Assembly: GCA_002786025.1 (NCBI GenBank)
Contig: NHNW01000074.1
Span: 62,001-126,000 of the forward strand
Reading direction: 5' to 3'
Length of the DNA stretch: 64,000 nt
DNA from: Zasmidium citrigriseum
Lineage: Eukaryota > Ascomycota > Dothideomycetes > Mycosphaerellales > Mycosphaerellaceae
Position numbers and translations under genes: made by a program. The first letter of the stretch is position 1. Every line of letters begins with the position of its first letter. A model generated the notes under the pieces. That model made no database searches, was not told the DNA's origin, and was given only the letters and a program-made list of their open reading frames with translations. This document shows positions 32,575 through 44,900 of this stretch, one piece after another.

Positions 32575-34962
32575 TCAAGCACGAGCAAGAATCTTCATCG
32601 CCTCTCCCAAACTCGCAATCTCCTTCGTCAGCTGGCTGCGCTGGCGCTTAACCGCCGGCGCTTCGCCCGCAATCTCCTCCAACTGCAACGGCGAAAGCTG
32701 GCTCACAAAGAGCGGCGAGAAGAGCGCCAAGGGGCCCTTGTCCGGGTGAAGGAGGTAGTGCATGGCGGCTTGCTTGCACACGTTGTCGACAAAGGTCTTG
32801 CGCGAGACTTTGTCTGGAAGTGAAGAGTAGAAGGTTAGTGGATGTTTCAGAAGAGGTGATGGACGGAGGTGTACTTACAGTACGACTTGAGGATGTCGTG
32901 GATCTCGATGATGGTGTGGTCATCATTGCTCATGGAGTGGGTTTGGATAGCGTGCTCGAGCTGCACGACTTCGCCATATTTGTCGGTGTTGAAGGAGTTC
33001 TTCTTGAGGGAGGTGATGACTTTTCCTTGGCGGCTGGTGAGGTCGTTAGTACAGACATGAGAGTACAGGGTGGACGGGACTCACCTCTTCTGGAGATTGT
33101 CATTGAAGTAGTGATTGAGTGTCATCGGCGCGTCGCAGCTCTCCACCTCGAGCAGAAACTTAGCATTCTCGACGGCTTTCTGGTACCGCTGAATGAGATC
33201 GTCGTACATGGTGTCGGCCAGCGTGCGGCGAATCTCCTCGTCTTTGCAGATCGTGGCGAGAGCCGTGGTGATGAAGTGATGGACTTTGACGATGATGTCG
33301 CTCACAAATCCCAAGGTGATGTCTTCCCACTTGGTGGACTGCTTCTTCATGACAGTGGCCAAGATGGAAGAGTTGAAAGTTCCCAAGTCGAAGCCACGGT
33401 TACCTTGGAACACCTCGAGAAGCCACGACTTGATTGAGTTGTCGATGGGTTCTGGCTGCTTTGTTGAGTCACGCAGAACTTCGTGGAGCTCTTCGACGTC
33501 TTCTTCCTTCCGCGTCTTCAAAGTCTTGTCTTTCTCGGATGAGAGCTTCTCACGCAGCTTGGCGGCAGAGCCTTCCTCGTCAGTCATGGTGTCGCCCTCA
33601 GAAGTGAAGAATGAGTATGTCTCGCCGTAAGCGTACATCTCGTCCGAGAACTCCTTCATGCGCAGCATAACCGCGGGAGTGATGCGAAGCGCATTCTCTG
33701 TGTCGAAAACCTTATCAGAGCCATGGTTAGCGCTCAGAGCAGCAGATACGAGACGCTGAAACTGCGTCGCGAGCGTGGTGAGGTATGCCATCTGCTCGGC
33801 GGAGCCACCGCGCTCTGGGCCAAGATCGAGAAGCTTCTTCTGGTGGACATCGAGCCTGCTCTTGATCTCGGCTTTGACCTGGCAACGAAGTCAGTCTGTG
33901 CGTAGCGCCCGTGTGCAGGAAGCTCACTCACCTTCGGGAACTCTCTCTTCACCAGAAGCGAGAGTACTTCATTGAGACGGACACGCAAGGCATCAATACC
34001 GACTTTGTCCTTGTCGATGGAGTTCCATGGGACTTCAGAGCGGAAGAAGCTCGCCTCGAGCGCATCACGATCGAAATTCTTACCATCCAGATGCGCCTGG
34101 CCCGGGTTGCGAATCATGTGCCAGCCGAGCTTCATAGCGCGAGCGCGGCCGTCGAGGAGTTCCATCACCCGTGATTCTGCGCCTCTGTCAACCAGGTCAG
34201 GCTTTGTGAGCACGCCGAGCGTGCGGTCTTGAGTAGGATCGGCTTCTCCGGCCAGCTCCAGAATCTCTTGGGTTGCCACATCGACGTTAGCTGGAATCAC
34301 GGCAAGCATGACAGAGCGCGGATTGTCCATGTAGCCCTTCACCATACTCCGCACCAGCTCGATGTCCGCTTTGGTGGTGAGACCTTCCGTCGTGCTCTTG
34401 AAAATGCCGGGAACATCGATGACGCTCAGGTGTTCTTGATCAGGGCCGGAAATTTCCAGACGGAGGACATCGTTGGAGAAAGTGGGCTTGCGCTTAGGTG
34501 AATCGTCTTTGCCTGTAGCAAGACCCATCACCTCGTGAACCTGTTTTATGTGAGCTTTTGGCTGACGTGTGAGCAGGACAGACTCACATCTTGCATGATT
34601 TCGGCAAACGCTTTGGAGTCAAGTGAGGCCACTGACTTGCCCCACGCTTTCAAGTGGGCGCTGCGCTCTTGTGAGGAACTCTGCTCAGGAATGATAGACA
34701 CGAAGATGCCCGCAGTCTTTGAACGGCGAAAGACAATCTGCGTTGCGAAGCGCGTGCAGAGACCGCTATCACGCGGAAGCGGCTTCTTGATGAGGCCTTC
34801 GAGCACACTGCTCTTGCCGGAAGACTGATCACCTACCACCACGATCTGGGGCAGGTCAACAAGCTCACCCACACCGCAGGCGAAGAGCTTGTCGATCTTC
34901 TCCAGCATCAGAGGTGAGCCAAGGCCATAGTGCTCGTTGGTGGAAGTTGTGTTTGTCGCCAT
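32575..34962 (-). CDS. Dynamin-family GTPase (Mx/Vps1-like fungal group)
   Basis: Five exons, 34962-34588, 34540-33932, 33878-33085, 33033-32879 and 32813-32575, give 723 residues. Introns are 47, 53, 51 (TACTAAC branch) and 65 nt. GTPase motifs are complete: GDQSSGKSS (G1), the LCTRFAT switch region (G2), DVPG (G3) and TKPD (G4). Stalk helices follow (QFQRLVSAALSANHG; EKLSSEKDKTLKTRKEEDVEEL), then a GED-like end (KTFVDNVCKQAAMHYLL; LTKEIASLGEAMKIL). There is no PH domain or Pro-rich tail, as in Mx and fungal Mx-like proteins. Such GTPases act in membrane fission or remodelling, or bind foreign nucleoprotein. An in-frame Met at 35088 would add a Ser-rich leader; 34962 is preferred because a conserved start region follows. 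Confidence 0.87.
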
Positions 34963-35746
34963 GGCTTCAGGGTTCGATGAGGTTGAGGGAGAGGTGAGAT
35001 TGCCGCGCTCTGGAGCGCTCGCAGGTGAAGAAATAGAGCGCCTGTAGAGATCCCAGGTCTTTGAGAGAGTGGTTTGGAGGGGGAACATGGTGGCAAGTTC
35101 TCCATCTCCTCGCAAGCCGATTGTAGTCTCGCTTGTTGGAGCAAACGACCAGGCACCCAAAACCTGCTTAACGCATTGAGAATGGGCCGGAAATCAGGGG
35201 AACATGCAGAAAATGTGCCTACCCGCACGATCGCGGCCTCTGTATCGCTCTCGTCTTGCCGCGCCAGTGTGCTTTTCGCCAGTCATTGGGGTCGGGGCAT
35301 TCGTGCCCTTCATCCCGTACGGGGCTGGACGCGTACTGTCAAACGCGTTTTGCATGGAGATGTCTGTTCTCGCACGTTTGAAAGCAGGAGGTGACTTCAT
35401 CAGGCTGTTTGCCGGCCTGGTCCATCTGCTCGGGCTCGGGAACACACTGAGGTGCGCTGCGTGTTGCGGGAAGATGTGAACGTCTGCACGGCGCCATGAA
35501 GGTATGCTTCACGCCAAGTAGTATCACATACGTGCAGCAGACGGTATCAAAGACACTGAATCAAACAGCTCGACGTCGTTGGGGACCAAAGTGATGAAAG
35601 AAATCAAACGCTGCGATGAAGTGAAGTGAGTCGCGCTTAAACGCGCCAGAGTTTTAAGATTTGACTGACTAAGCAGCACGGGCCTGTCGACAGGGGTGCT
35701 TTCTTCTTCCTTCTTCGTTGGACCTGACCAGGGAACAACAATGGCC
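34963..35746. promoter_or_regulatory. Intergenic, dynamin promoter side
   Basis: About 780 bases. Open frames on both strands near 35.1-35.5 kb have no domains. Nothing further recognised. Confidence 0.35.
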
Positions 35747-36754
35747 TTAGAACGCGCTGAGCTGCGAACACCTCGTCGTTAGCTTGAGTGCCACGAAGAG
35801 TCCAGGTTTGAACGTACCTGATTGAGAAAGACACCTTGTGGAATGCTCTCGTCCCCAGAGCCCTCCACAAGAGCACCACAGGCTTCCACATATCCGTTGA
35901 CTTCATCACAGTCGCTTGCGGTACCATTGACGCAGTACTACATCTTCATCAGCAGAGCCTCTATCATTCGAAACTTCCAAACTTACGCTGAACGGAGCCC
36001 AGTATGGAGAGTTGGTAAAGCCACCCATTCCAACACCCCAATGCTCGACACGAAACGACGTACTCGCGGGAAAGACCCTATTTGGCCTCGTGCTCTGGCC
36101 AAGAACCTCGAAGAATGAGTCGTAGCTCTCGCCCGATGCATCCTCGCCGTTGATGGTGCGGTTCGCGCCGACGATCTCTGCGGTCCCGCTCATACTCACG
36201 ATGCAGAAGTCTTGCGAGCCTCCACAGCCAGTGCCAGCACCAGTGGTTCGTTGCGGGACGCCTTGCTTGATTAATTCGGTGCTCGAGTCGATGACAAATG
36301 TGCAGTCTTGTGCTTGGACGCCACCGATGAGCATGAACAAGATGACGAATGCCGTGATGAGAAGACTTGAAAACGTCGGTTTCCTCGACGCAGTGCCGGC
36401 GGAAGTCTGGACAGTAGCCGTGAGGTTCCCTTGACAAAAGACATTCTCATCGATCGAACTGTCGTTGAGGAAGGAATTGGACTCCGGGTTGCTCGACAGG
36501 CAATTCACCATCCGTCGCATTCGGTCGAGGTTCATCTCTGGACCGATTTCGCAGTACGTGTAGCAGCCCAGGTATCCGAGCACTTGGCCTCCATCGCAAC
36601 AGCTCTCGATCAGAGTGCGGTTGTAGGTTTTGGTTCCGCATTTGTAGGAGTCTGAGGCGGGCAGGAGAGGGATTCCGTTGGTGACGTTGCAAATTGACGC
36701 ATAGAGCTCTGGTGATGGCTCGCGGACGACAGTTTGCTCAGGCACGAACGCCAT
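35747..36754 (-). CDS. Single-pass cysteine-rich membrane protein, unknown function
   Basis: Three exons, 36754-35987, 35937-35818 and 35761-35747, give 300 residues; introns are 49 and 56 nt and the last exon encodes only LSAF-stop. The N-terminal half has seven Cys (SICNVT, YKCGTK, ESCCDGG, GCYTYCE) and several NxT/S sites. A hydrophobic helix near residues 128-148 (SLLITAFVILFMLIGGVQA) is followed by a second Cys-containing region (DCTFVID, GCGGSQDFC) and an Asn/Gly-rich end. With no N-terminal signal peptide, the helix may act as an internal signal-anchor. An alternative is that two proteins are fused here, the helix being an old signal peptide ending in VQAQ. No family recognised. Confidence 0.7.
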
Positions 36755-38074
36755 GGTTAGAAAAGTTTCTGAGTCACGGTTCTTTCTGCTGGTTAATCAA
36801 AGAAGCTTGATGTAGGTGGAAGTCGAAGTCGCAAAATCTTTGACCGGGGTGCAGCGATGTGTCCAGGCGTCTAGGTGATCATCATGGTTCTCGAAAACTG
36901 TCCTCGTGGTACCTGACAACTCGCGTGGCGTCGTATGGGCAACTTTTCGAAGGATTCCAATGTTCGTCATGGTGGAGGTCGTGGTCGCCGCGCCAAGTGA
37001 CTTGGCCAGCCTTGTTGCTGTGTACAAGACGACCTTGATGGATTTCTTCAGCCGAAAGCGGAAATTCCCTTTCTACCCAAGCCACTTGGCGGGCGGGTAT
37101 AAAGACCGTGTAAATACGCTCATTGGAACTCTCAGGTACAGCCGCGGAGCCCACTTCGTTGTTGGTGTAACAATAACTTTGTCTGTTTTGGACTGCAGCT
37201 GAAGTCGTTTGCCATGGCCAAGTCACTTGGCATTTCGCCCTGCACTTTTTCCATTGCTAATGGAATGGAGATCGTTGTCCAGGAACATTTGTGAACTGCG
37301 AAGAGGTAAGCAGGACTTCCAAGTCAGCGACTTGGGCAGATTTGTGATGTACGCATATACTCTTAGTGTTTCCTCACCAACACGTCGAACTTAACGATAG
37401 ACTTTCACCTACCAGAGCACGCTTGCATCATTCTGCCACTACGACACGTTGCGACACCGCCAATACACTATATCATGCGAAGACAGGATAGTGCATCCTT
37501 CCAGCTGAAGTCGGGTCGAATCGAAGGCACGATATCCACCACCTGGATGCATTTGCTCTTGCCGCAAGGAGATGAGAGGTCCACATTACTAAGATCTCAA
37601 GGCTTCAGCTTCGTCAAAATGGCCTTGAGTTGCAGAGCGTCGTGTTGGCTAAGACAATCGCCCAGATGGAGACGGAACAACGAGCTGCCTTGGACGAACT
37701 TTGTGTGGAGCATGTGGTAGCCGTGCAGTGCGTGCATCTGGAGTCGTGTTGGTCATTAGGCCAATGAAGACGATGCATGGCGTTCGTTGAGACGAGATTC
37801 ATGGGGCAGGTGGTGGTCGTAGGTGGAGGAAGGTTCTCAGGAGACGGGGAGACCGGGCAAAAGCACAGCGAAGGATCGTGGGGAGGAACTCACATCGATG
37901 ATGCACGCTCTGGCAGATATGTCGATGGGAGAGGGGAGTCCTCCTCAGCATCGGGTATATAAGGGGGCTCGTCAACGGCAGAAAGGGAATCTGAACTATC
38001 ATCAGCTTCGCACACTTCTCATTTCCATCCTCACAACCTCGTACTCCGAAAGACTTGCCTGCCATCAGTCGACC
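36755..38074. promoter_or_regulatory. Divergent intergenic region with TATA box for the secreted protein
   Basis: About 1.3 kb between divergent starts. A clear TATATAA at 37956-37962 lies about 115 bases before the ATG at 38075. The stretch around it (about 37890-38000) has a diverged copy at 48060-48180. Short frames elsewhere in the region are not supported. Confidence 0.5.
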
Positions 38075-39225
38075 ATGCCTCAGCTTTTCCACCCATTGCC
38101 GCTGGCTGTGCTGGCTGCCATCTCGGCCATGGCGTCGCCAGTACTTCAGGAGCGTCAGCGTGGCGAGAGTCCTTGCTTCACCTTCCCCGGTGATCGATGG
38201 TATGACAACACCTTCTATGATGAATAGCATATTCGTTCGAGTTCCACGGCTAATTTTGGTCCTGATCAGCCCGCCAGCTACATACTGTGACAGCTCGCTC
38301 GCCCCGACTGATGCTGGCGCTTGTAAGTCCTTCACACTGTTCTTTCCAGTGTCCATAAATAGCACTGATACTTTTCCAGGCCGCAGTCTGATCGCCAACC
38401 TCAACGGGATGGCCGGCGACCTCTGCGTCAGTGGAAATGCCTGCCGCTTCTGGACTTCCGGCGATGCCTGCCGCGTGGGTATCTGCAACAATGACTCGGA
38501 TGGAGTCTGCGATTCGGCGACCCAATTCGCTACCTGGGCCACGGAAGGCTTTGACCAGTGTGAGCCATCTGGCTTTACTTTGATCCCTGATCGTCCACAA
38601 TGGTTCGAGGTCTACGTCACCACGCCTCTACCTCAGCAGGAGGGTGCTTCGGTTGCCAGTACCCAGTCCAGTGCCGTTGTTGAGGGTACCATGCCAGTGG
38701 ACCAATTCAAGGCCGAGCTTGATGAGATCCGGGCCATGAACAATGCTCGAGGTGCGACCAAGCGTCAGGCAGAAGGGGTCGAAATTGCATGTCTTCATAC
38801 TTCGTACTTCCATATTGACCTAATGCCCACAGGACAACGACTTTGACGTTACTGTCTTCAACTTCGGGACCCGTATGGACGGAGGAAGCGAAGTTGTCTC
38901 CAACATCCTCCAAGACGGTGGTGAATTCGCGACTTCTGAATCCGAGACATACACTTTCGGCGTATCGGCCAGTGTCGAAGTCGGCGGCACCTTCTTCGAG
39001 GTCATGACTGTGGGAGCCGGTATCTCGGTCGACACAAGCACGTCGTACACCAACTCCAAAACCGAAACTGTTCCGATTGACTGCCCTGGAGCTTGCGGCA
39101 TTGTGGAGTATTTCCACCTTTACGACTGCTATGAGGGTAACTTCGTTCCGAGCGGTCAGCCAGGAGAGTTCTGTGTCCCTATCGACCAGGGCCAATACGC
39201 CGTCCGCTGTGTTGGATGTCCATAA
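38075..39225 (+). CDS. Secreted protein with aerolysin-like Ser/Thr-rich beta segment
   Basis: Four exons, 38075-38199, 38270-38322, 38380-38777 and 38833-39225, give 322 residues. Introns are 70, 57 and 55 nt; the third donor could be GTCGAA at 38778 or a GC donor at 38787. A signal peptide opens the protein (MPQLFHPLPLAVLAAISAMA). A Cys-rich N-terminal domain with about nine Cys follows (YCDSS, DLCVSG, ACRFW, ACRVGICNN), then a linker with a dibasic KR site near residue 196 (ATKRQAEG). The C-terminal part has alternating Ser/Thr and hydrophobic residues (TYTFGVSASVEVGG; GAGISVDTSTSYTN), the pattern of aerolysin-type membrane-inserting hairpins, and ends with a Cys cluster. The pore-forming idea is inferred from pattern only. 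No family is named with certainty. Confidence 0.68.
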
Positions 39226-39626
39226 TTGGAAGCAGTGTAGGCAGCTGGAGAAGAACAGAGACGGGCATTAGAGTCTTCGGGCTCATGGACGGGGCAGTGT
39301 CGAGGACATGCAAGTAGTGAGACAGTGGTGCCATCTTCAACAATGGTGACCGATTCCGATGAAAGTGTCTTCTTCAGGCCAGATAGAAGCACACCATCCA
39401 CCAGTCTCACTTTTGCCATTTGCTTTTTAACGCTGATCGGCGATGGGTGTGAAGATCCGATTGAAGCATCGTAGAGATCCGCATTTGGCGCCAGCGAAGA
39501 AGAAGGTGATATTCTGAATGTTAGAAGAGACGTGGAAGTCTCGGAGATGGTGAAGTTGTCATTTGAGTTCGACACTAATACACATGCATGGCTAGCTTAG
39601 AATGACTAAGCCGATTGTCTTGGCGG
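39226..39626. other. Convergent 3' intergenic region
   Basis: About 400 bases between the secreted-protein stop and the GT2 pseudogene 3' end. The last part, about 39545-39620, has a diverged copy at about 48395-48475 (shared TTCGACACTAA and TCTTGGCGGTCAGGAG). Confidence 0.45.
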
Positions 39627-41570
39627 TCAGGAGCGAGCTGCTCTCGCTCCTGCTGTCACGGACAAGAACACAACAGTGCTCCAAACCAGACCCAACCACG
39701 CCTGTACCTCCAGCACGAAAGCCCACCCATCGACTTGAGGTGTCTTGTAGTCCGCCTTGACTCGCCACGCCCCCATTCGGCCAGGTCTCTTCATCTTCCG
39801 TTGCTCTGGAACGCTCGGCGGCAAAGCTGCGTACAGAATCGGGATGGCGAACGACATCTGGCGCTCCCAGAACAACGCCGGGGACAGTGAGTGACTGACC
39901 AACGTCATCCACACAGGAGCCCCTGACCGTATCCGACCCAGGTCCATCCAGATGAGCGCTGAGAGCGATACAATGGCGTTGATGAGCATGAAAGTGTTGA
40001 CTAGATACTTGCGGTCGAACAGTATCGTCCAAAGACGTTGACGCAGCGGGACTCGAAAGCGGGACGATCGTTCGGCCATCGAAGATTGGATGCTGCCCGA
40101 GCTCACGAAGAGCACCGACTTGTAATGATACGGCCCAAGAGATTGTGGCAGCACTTCTGCAATTACCGATGGCGCAATTACACACCGCAGCCAGTATTGG
40201 CTGTACTCTCTCTGGAGTAGCGCGTGGTGGCTCGCCCACGTCGTCTCAACAACTGTTTTGATGTGCGACACCGCGTGATCAAAAAATATCCATAAGAGTA
40301 TCCACCAGACAGATTTGGAGTTATGATTCGATCAGCTGAACACAAAGCACCAGGGCAGAAACACCAGCTCCAGAGGCTGGAGGATGTATTGCGCGTAAGG
40401 TGCAAAGCAATAAGCACATCCAGCGAGACGCTGAGCGATCGACATGCGACTGGCTTTGCTGCCAAAACAGAACTTGGTTATTTTACCATTCTGAACGCTA
40501 CCGACGAGCCATCTCCGACGCTGAGCAATGTGAGACTCGATCGAATCTGGCATAAGTCCCCATTGCAACGGCAGATCCAGATAGGCTACCCGCCAGCCTT
40601 GACCATTGAGCAAACAGCCGCAGAGGATGTCCTCGCACACAGATTCAGTAGGTATGCCGCCGATGCTGTCAATCGCAGCACGTCGTGCTAAGAAGCCGGA
40701 GCCGGCGCACCAGGTCGCTCCGATCGAGTTGCGTGCTGGCTCGTCCAGTGTATTTTGGACCTCCATGCTCTGGTAAAGAGGATCATTCACGGGTATGTTG
40801 TAGTAGTTCTGGGGGCATACTACCATGGCAGTCCCAGGGTCCTTCTTGGCCTCATTCAGTAACAATGCCAAGAATTGCGGCTCCGGCATCATGTCGCAAT
40901 CGAGCACGACAAACCATTCCGATTTGCCAGCAGGTCGGCCATGGTGCTGTATCCAGAGAAGGGCCTTGTTGACATTGCAGGCCTTCGGATTGATCTCGAC
41001 TGGGGTATGCTTTTCGCGTGCGTGGTAAAACAGGTTGAAACCTCTTTTCGATTGACCCAAAGCTTTGACTCTGAAGCGTAGGTTCGCATCGTTCCCATCA
41101 TCCGCTACCACGACTCGAAAATGATTTCGTGGATATTGAAGCTCACAGGCTGCTCGAACAGTGTCCATGATCATATTTGGATCTTCGCCACATGTCGTGA
41201 TTATTATGTCGATCAACGGAGGCTCGACATCCATCGACGAACAGGGCATGATATGTCTACGAGGCTCGCTGCCTCTGCACAAACGCCAGCTGACATCCAA
41301 GGAAGACTTGATTAGAATCGAGAGGCGATACAGAGCGACCGGAGTGGCCCAAACCCAGGCCGAGAAAGATGCTTGCCGTGTCTGCACGAATTCGATTGCA
41401 AACAGCAAAAGAGGAAACAGTCTCAGCACACCGAGGAAAAGAGCGAGCCCTTCTCTGTACCGATACCTCGACCGCGCTTCCTTGAATGGTTCTTGCTTTC
41501 CAGATCTCCGCAACAATTGGGCCGTCCGAAAGTACTGGCCTTCGACTGCAAGCGTCTTTTGACCAGCCAT
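39627..41570 (-). pseudogene. Cellulose-synthase-like GT2 glycosyltransferase, disrupted by one TGA
   Basis: A single continuous frame of 648 codons, interrupted only by TGA at 40334-40332 (codon 413). Before the stop are two or more membrane helices (ALFLGVLRLFPLLLFAIEF) and all GT2 processive-synthase motifs: ADDG (157-159), DCD (224-226), ESVCED (313-314) and QRRRW (350-354), followed by a helix (LELVFLPWCFVF). After the stop the same frame continues with WWILLWIFFDHAV, VETTWASHH and further membrane helices. The stop thus removes the C-terminal membrane part. No GT-AG intron can bridge it. TGG to TGA equals CpA to TpA on the opposite strand, a RIP-type change; the AT island begins about 360 bases upstream of the start codon. 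A sequencing error cannot be excluded. Confidence 0.72.
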
Positions 41571-41930
41571 GCCTGGGATGCCTCCTGGAATGACGCTTCC
41601 GATATCCTCAAGGCTCAGATGGAAGGCACTTCTCTCAGTAGACTTTGGTATGAAAGGGTAGGATCCAGGGGATGTTTAGGAAGACATCCAAACTTTTGTT
41701 CAACTTTCAGGTTGTTTTCACACTCACCTTTGTCGTCAGCACTCGCATTGCAAAACCCTGCTTGGTCATAAGATCAAGATCGAGAAAGCTGCGGTCTGCT
41801 ATCGACTTGGTGAAACTCCGTTCCAAGTGTAGTAAACGTCCTTTGTACACCGGCGACGACTTAGGGCAAGCTGGATATCCTAGCTAGGCTTATGGCCACT
41901 AGCTTCAGTTGGCCGGTGCCACGGGCACGG
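41571..41930. other. Left flank of the AT-rich island
   Basis: About 360 bases of normal composition between the GT2 start and the island. Just before the edge is a small GC-rich palindrome, GTGCC-ACG-GGCAC (about 41915-41927). No terminal repeat or target duplication is evident. Confidence 0.4.
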
Positions 41931-44900
41931 CCGCCTCGTAGCTAGTAAGCGTAAGTGCGGGATTAGTAAGATACGTAGCCTACTAAAGTTAGTATACTCT
42001 ATTCTCTATAGTTAAATATAGCTAAGATTCTCTCTTATTTAGAATATTTAAAATTATAATATTTAAAGAGCTTTAGATACTTAAAACGCCTTATTATACT
42101 ATATAGATTTCTAAACTTTTTTAGAATATATTTAGTAACCTTATTCTAAGACTTAATATATAATTCTATAGTATAGAGAGTATTAGATAGTTAAATAGCT
42201 TACTACTTAGTATAGAATATTATAACTTATACCTACTATTTAGGATTTTTTAATCTTTTAGAGAGTATATCCTAAAATATACTATATAATTCTATAGTAT
42301 AAGGTAGTTAAATAGCTTACTACTTAGTATAGAATACTATATTTTATATTTACTAAACTTAGTAAAAGATTCTAACGTTTAGAAACGTTTAGATACTTTA
42401 GAAATCTACTTCTAAGTATAGAATACTATAGTATATATCTACTATTTAGGTCTCTAAGCTCTTCTAGAATAAGCTTAGAGAGCTTATTCCTAACTTTAGT
42501 AAGAGATTCTAACGTTTAGAGAGGATTAGATAGTTAAATAGCTTATTTTAAGAGTTTATAATAGTATATATCTACTATTTAGTTTTTTAAAGTTACTTAG
42601 AATAAGCTTAGAGAGCTTATTCCTAAACTTAGTAGAAGATTCTATTATAGGCTAACCTTAATAGCTAAGTTACGTCTAGTAATATAACTTTATCTTAGTC
42701 TATTCTACTAAAGCCTAGGTTTATTAGGCTTCTATTTCTTATTAGAATCTTATTAGATATTAAACTATTTACGCCTAACCCTATTATTATTATCCTTCTA
42801 TAGATTCTAACGTTTAGAGAACTTTTAATTATTAAATAGTTTACTATTTAATATAGAATACTATAGTATATATCTACTATTTTAGTCTTTAAAACCTTTT
42901 AGAATAAGCTTAGAGAGCTTATTCCTAAACTTAGTAAGAGATTCTAATATTTAGAAAGTTTTAAATAGTTAAATAGCTTTCTTAAAGAGTTTAGAATAAG
43001 CTTTAAGCTTATTTCTAGACTTAGTAAAAGATTTAATAATAGTAATATCTATAGAGCTCTAGAGAATTAAATAGCTTATTATAGAATACTATAGTATATA
43101 TCTACTATTTAGTAATCTATAGTTAATCTTTAGAGATAAGCTTAGATAGCTTATTCTTATACTTAAGTATAAGGTTTTATTACGCTTTATACTTTAAGTA
43201 TCTTAGTATAGAAGACTATAATCTATATAGGTTAGAAGTTTCCTTAAATATTAGTAATTAGTAGCTATTTTTTAGGAATAAGCTTAGAGGGCTTATTCTT
43301 TTACTTAAGTATAAGATTTTACGCTATAGGTATAGGACCTAAATAGTATAGAAATATAAGGTATAGAAGGTATTAGATACTATTAAAATTTTAGAAGCTT
43401 TTTAGAATAAGCTTAGAGAGCTTATTCCTAAACCTTAATAAGAGATTTAAAAGTATAGAGAGTTATAGATATTTAAATAGCTTACTTTTTAGTATAGAAT
43501 CTTATAGAATATATCTACTATTTAGCTTTCTAAAACTTTATAGAATAAGCTTAGAGAGCTTATTCCTAAACTTAGTAAGAGATTCTAACGTTTAAAGAGT
43601 TTTATATAGTTAAATAACTTAGTATAGAGATCTATAGCTTATATCTACTATTTAGTTTTCTAGACTTATTTAGAATAAGCTTAGAAAGCTTTAAGTAGTT
43701 TAATAGCTTACTACTTAGTATAGAATACTATATTTAATATTTAGATTTATTAAATCTTTTAGAATAAGCTTAGAACGCTTATTTCTAAACTTAATAAGAA
43801 ATTCTAAAGTTTAGAGCTTTAAAGATATCTTAATAGCTTACTACCTATTATAGAATACTATAGCGTATATCTACTATTTAGGTTCCTAAATAGTCTAAAC
43901 TCTTCTAGAATAAGCTTAGAGAGCTTATTCCTAATTCTAGTAAGGGATTCTAACGTTTAGAGAGTTTTAAATAGTTAAATAACTTATTAAAAGAGTTTAG
44001 AATAATCTTATAAAGCTTACTTCTAAATTTAGTAGAAATTTATAATATTTATATTATTTTAAGTTATAAAGCTTTCTAAATATTATAATCTTCTCTAAAT
44101 ATTATTAAACTCTTTAAAAGTTACTTCCTAAGCTTATTCCTAAAATAAATAAAGATTTCTAATCTTTAGAGGGCTTTAGATAGTTAAATAGCTTAGTACT
44201 TAGTATAGAATATTATAGTTTATACTTACTATTATTTTAGTCTCTTAAATCTTAAAGCTTATTTCTAAATTTAATAAAAAATTCTTCTATTTAGAAAGCT
44301 TTAGATTATTTATTAGCTTATTCTTTAGTATTAAATACTATAGCTTATATCTACTATTCTATTTCCTAGACTCTTCTAGGATAAGCTTAGAAAGCTTATT
44401 CCTAAATTTAGTAAGGAATTCTAACGCTTAGAGAGTTTTTAATAGTATAATAGCTTAGTATAGATTAATATAGCTTATATCTACTATTTATATTTCTAAT
44501 TCTTTTAGAGAGCTTAGTCCTATACTTAGAGTAAGTTCTTATATTTAAAGAGCTTTAGATAGTAAAATATCTTAATATAGATTATAATAACTTATATCTA
44601 CTATTTAGATTTATAAAGTCTTTTTAAATAAACTAAAAGATCCTATTTCTAAACTTAGGGTAAGATTATAAGATTTAGAAAGCTTTAAATAGTAATATAT
44701 CTTAGAATAGACTACTATAGCTTATACTTACTACTTAGTTATTTAAAATATCTTAGAATAAGCTTAGAGAGCTTATTACTAAAATCCTTAACTTAGGATA
44801 GGATTTTAAAGTATATAAAGCTTTAAATATTTTAATATCTTAGTATATAATACTATAGCTTCTATCTACTATTTAGTTTTTTAATACTTCTTAGAATAAG

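Noticed and set aside
20483..39225. RiPP cluster built around the UstYa-like gene and a secreted precursor
   Set aside because: Neither secreted protein has repeated cores separated by KR sites, and no tailoring genes flank the UstYa-like gene.
39592..40239. 215-codon minus-strand frame overlapping the GT2 3' half
   Set aside because: A shifted frame of the GT2 sequence; the membrane-helix frame is the coding one.
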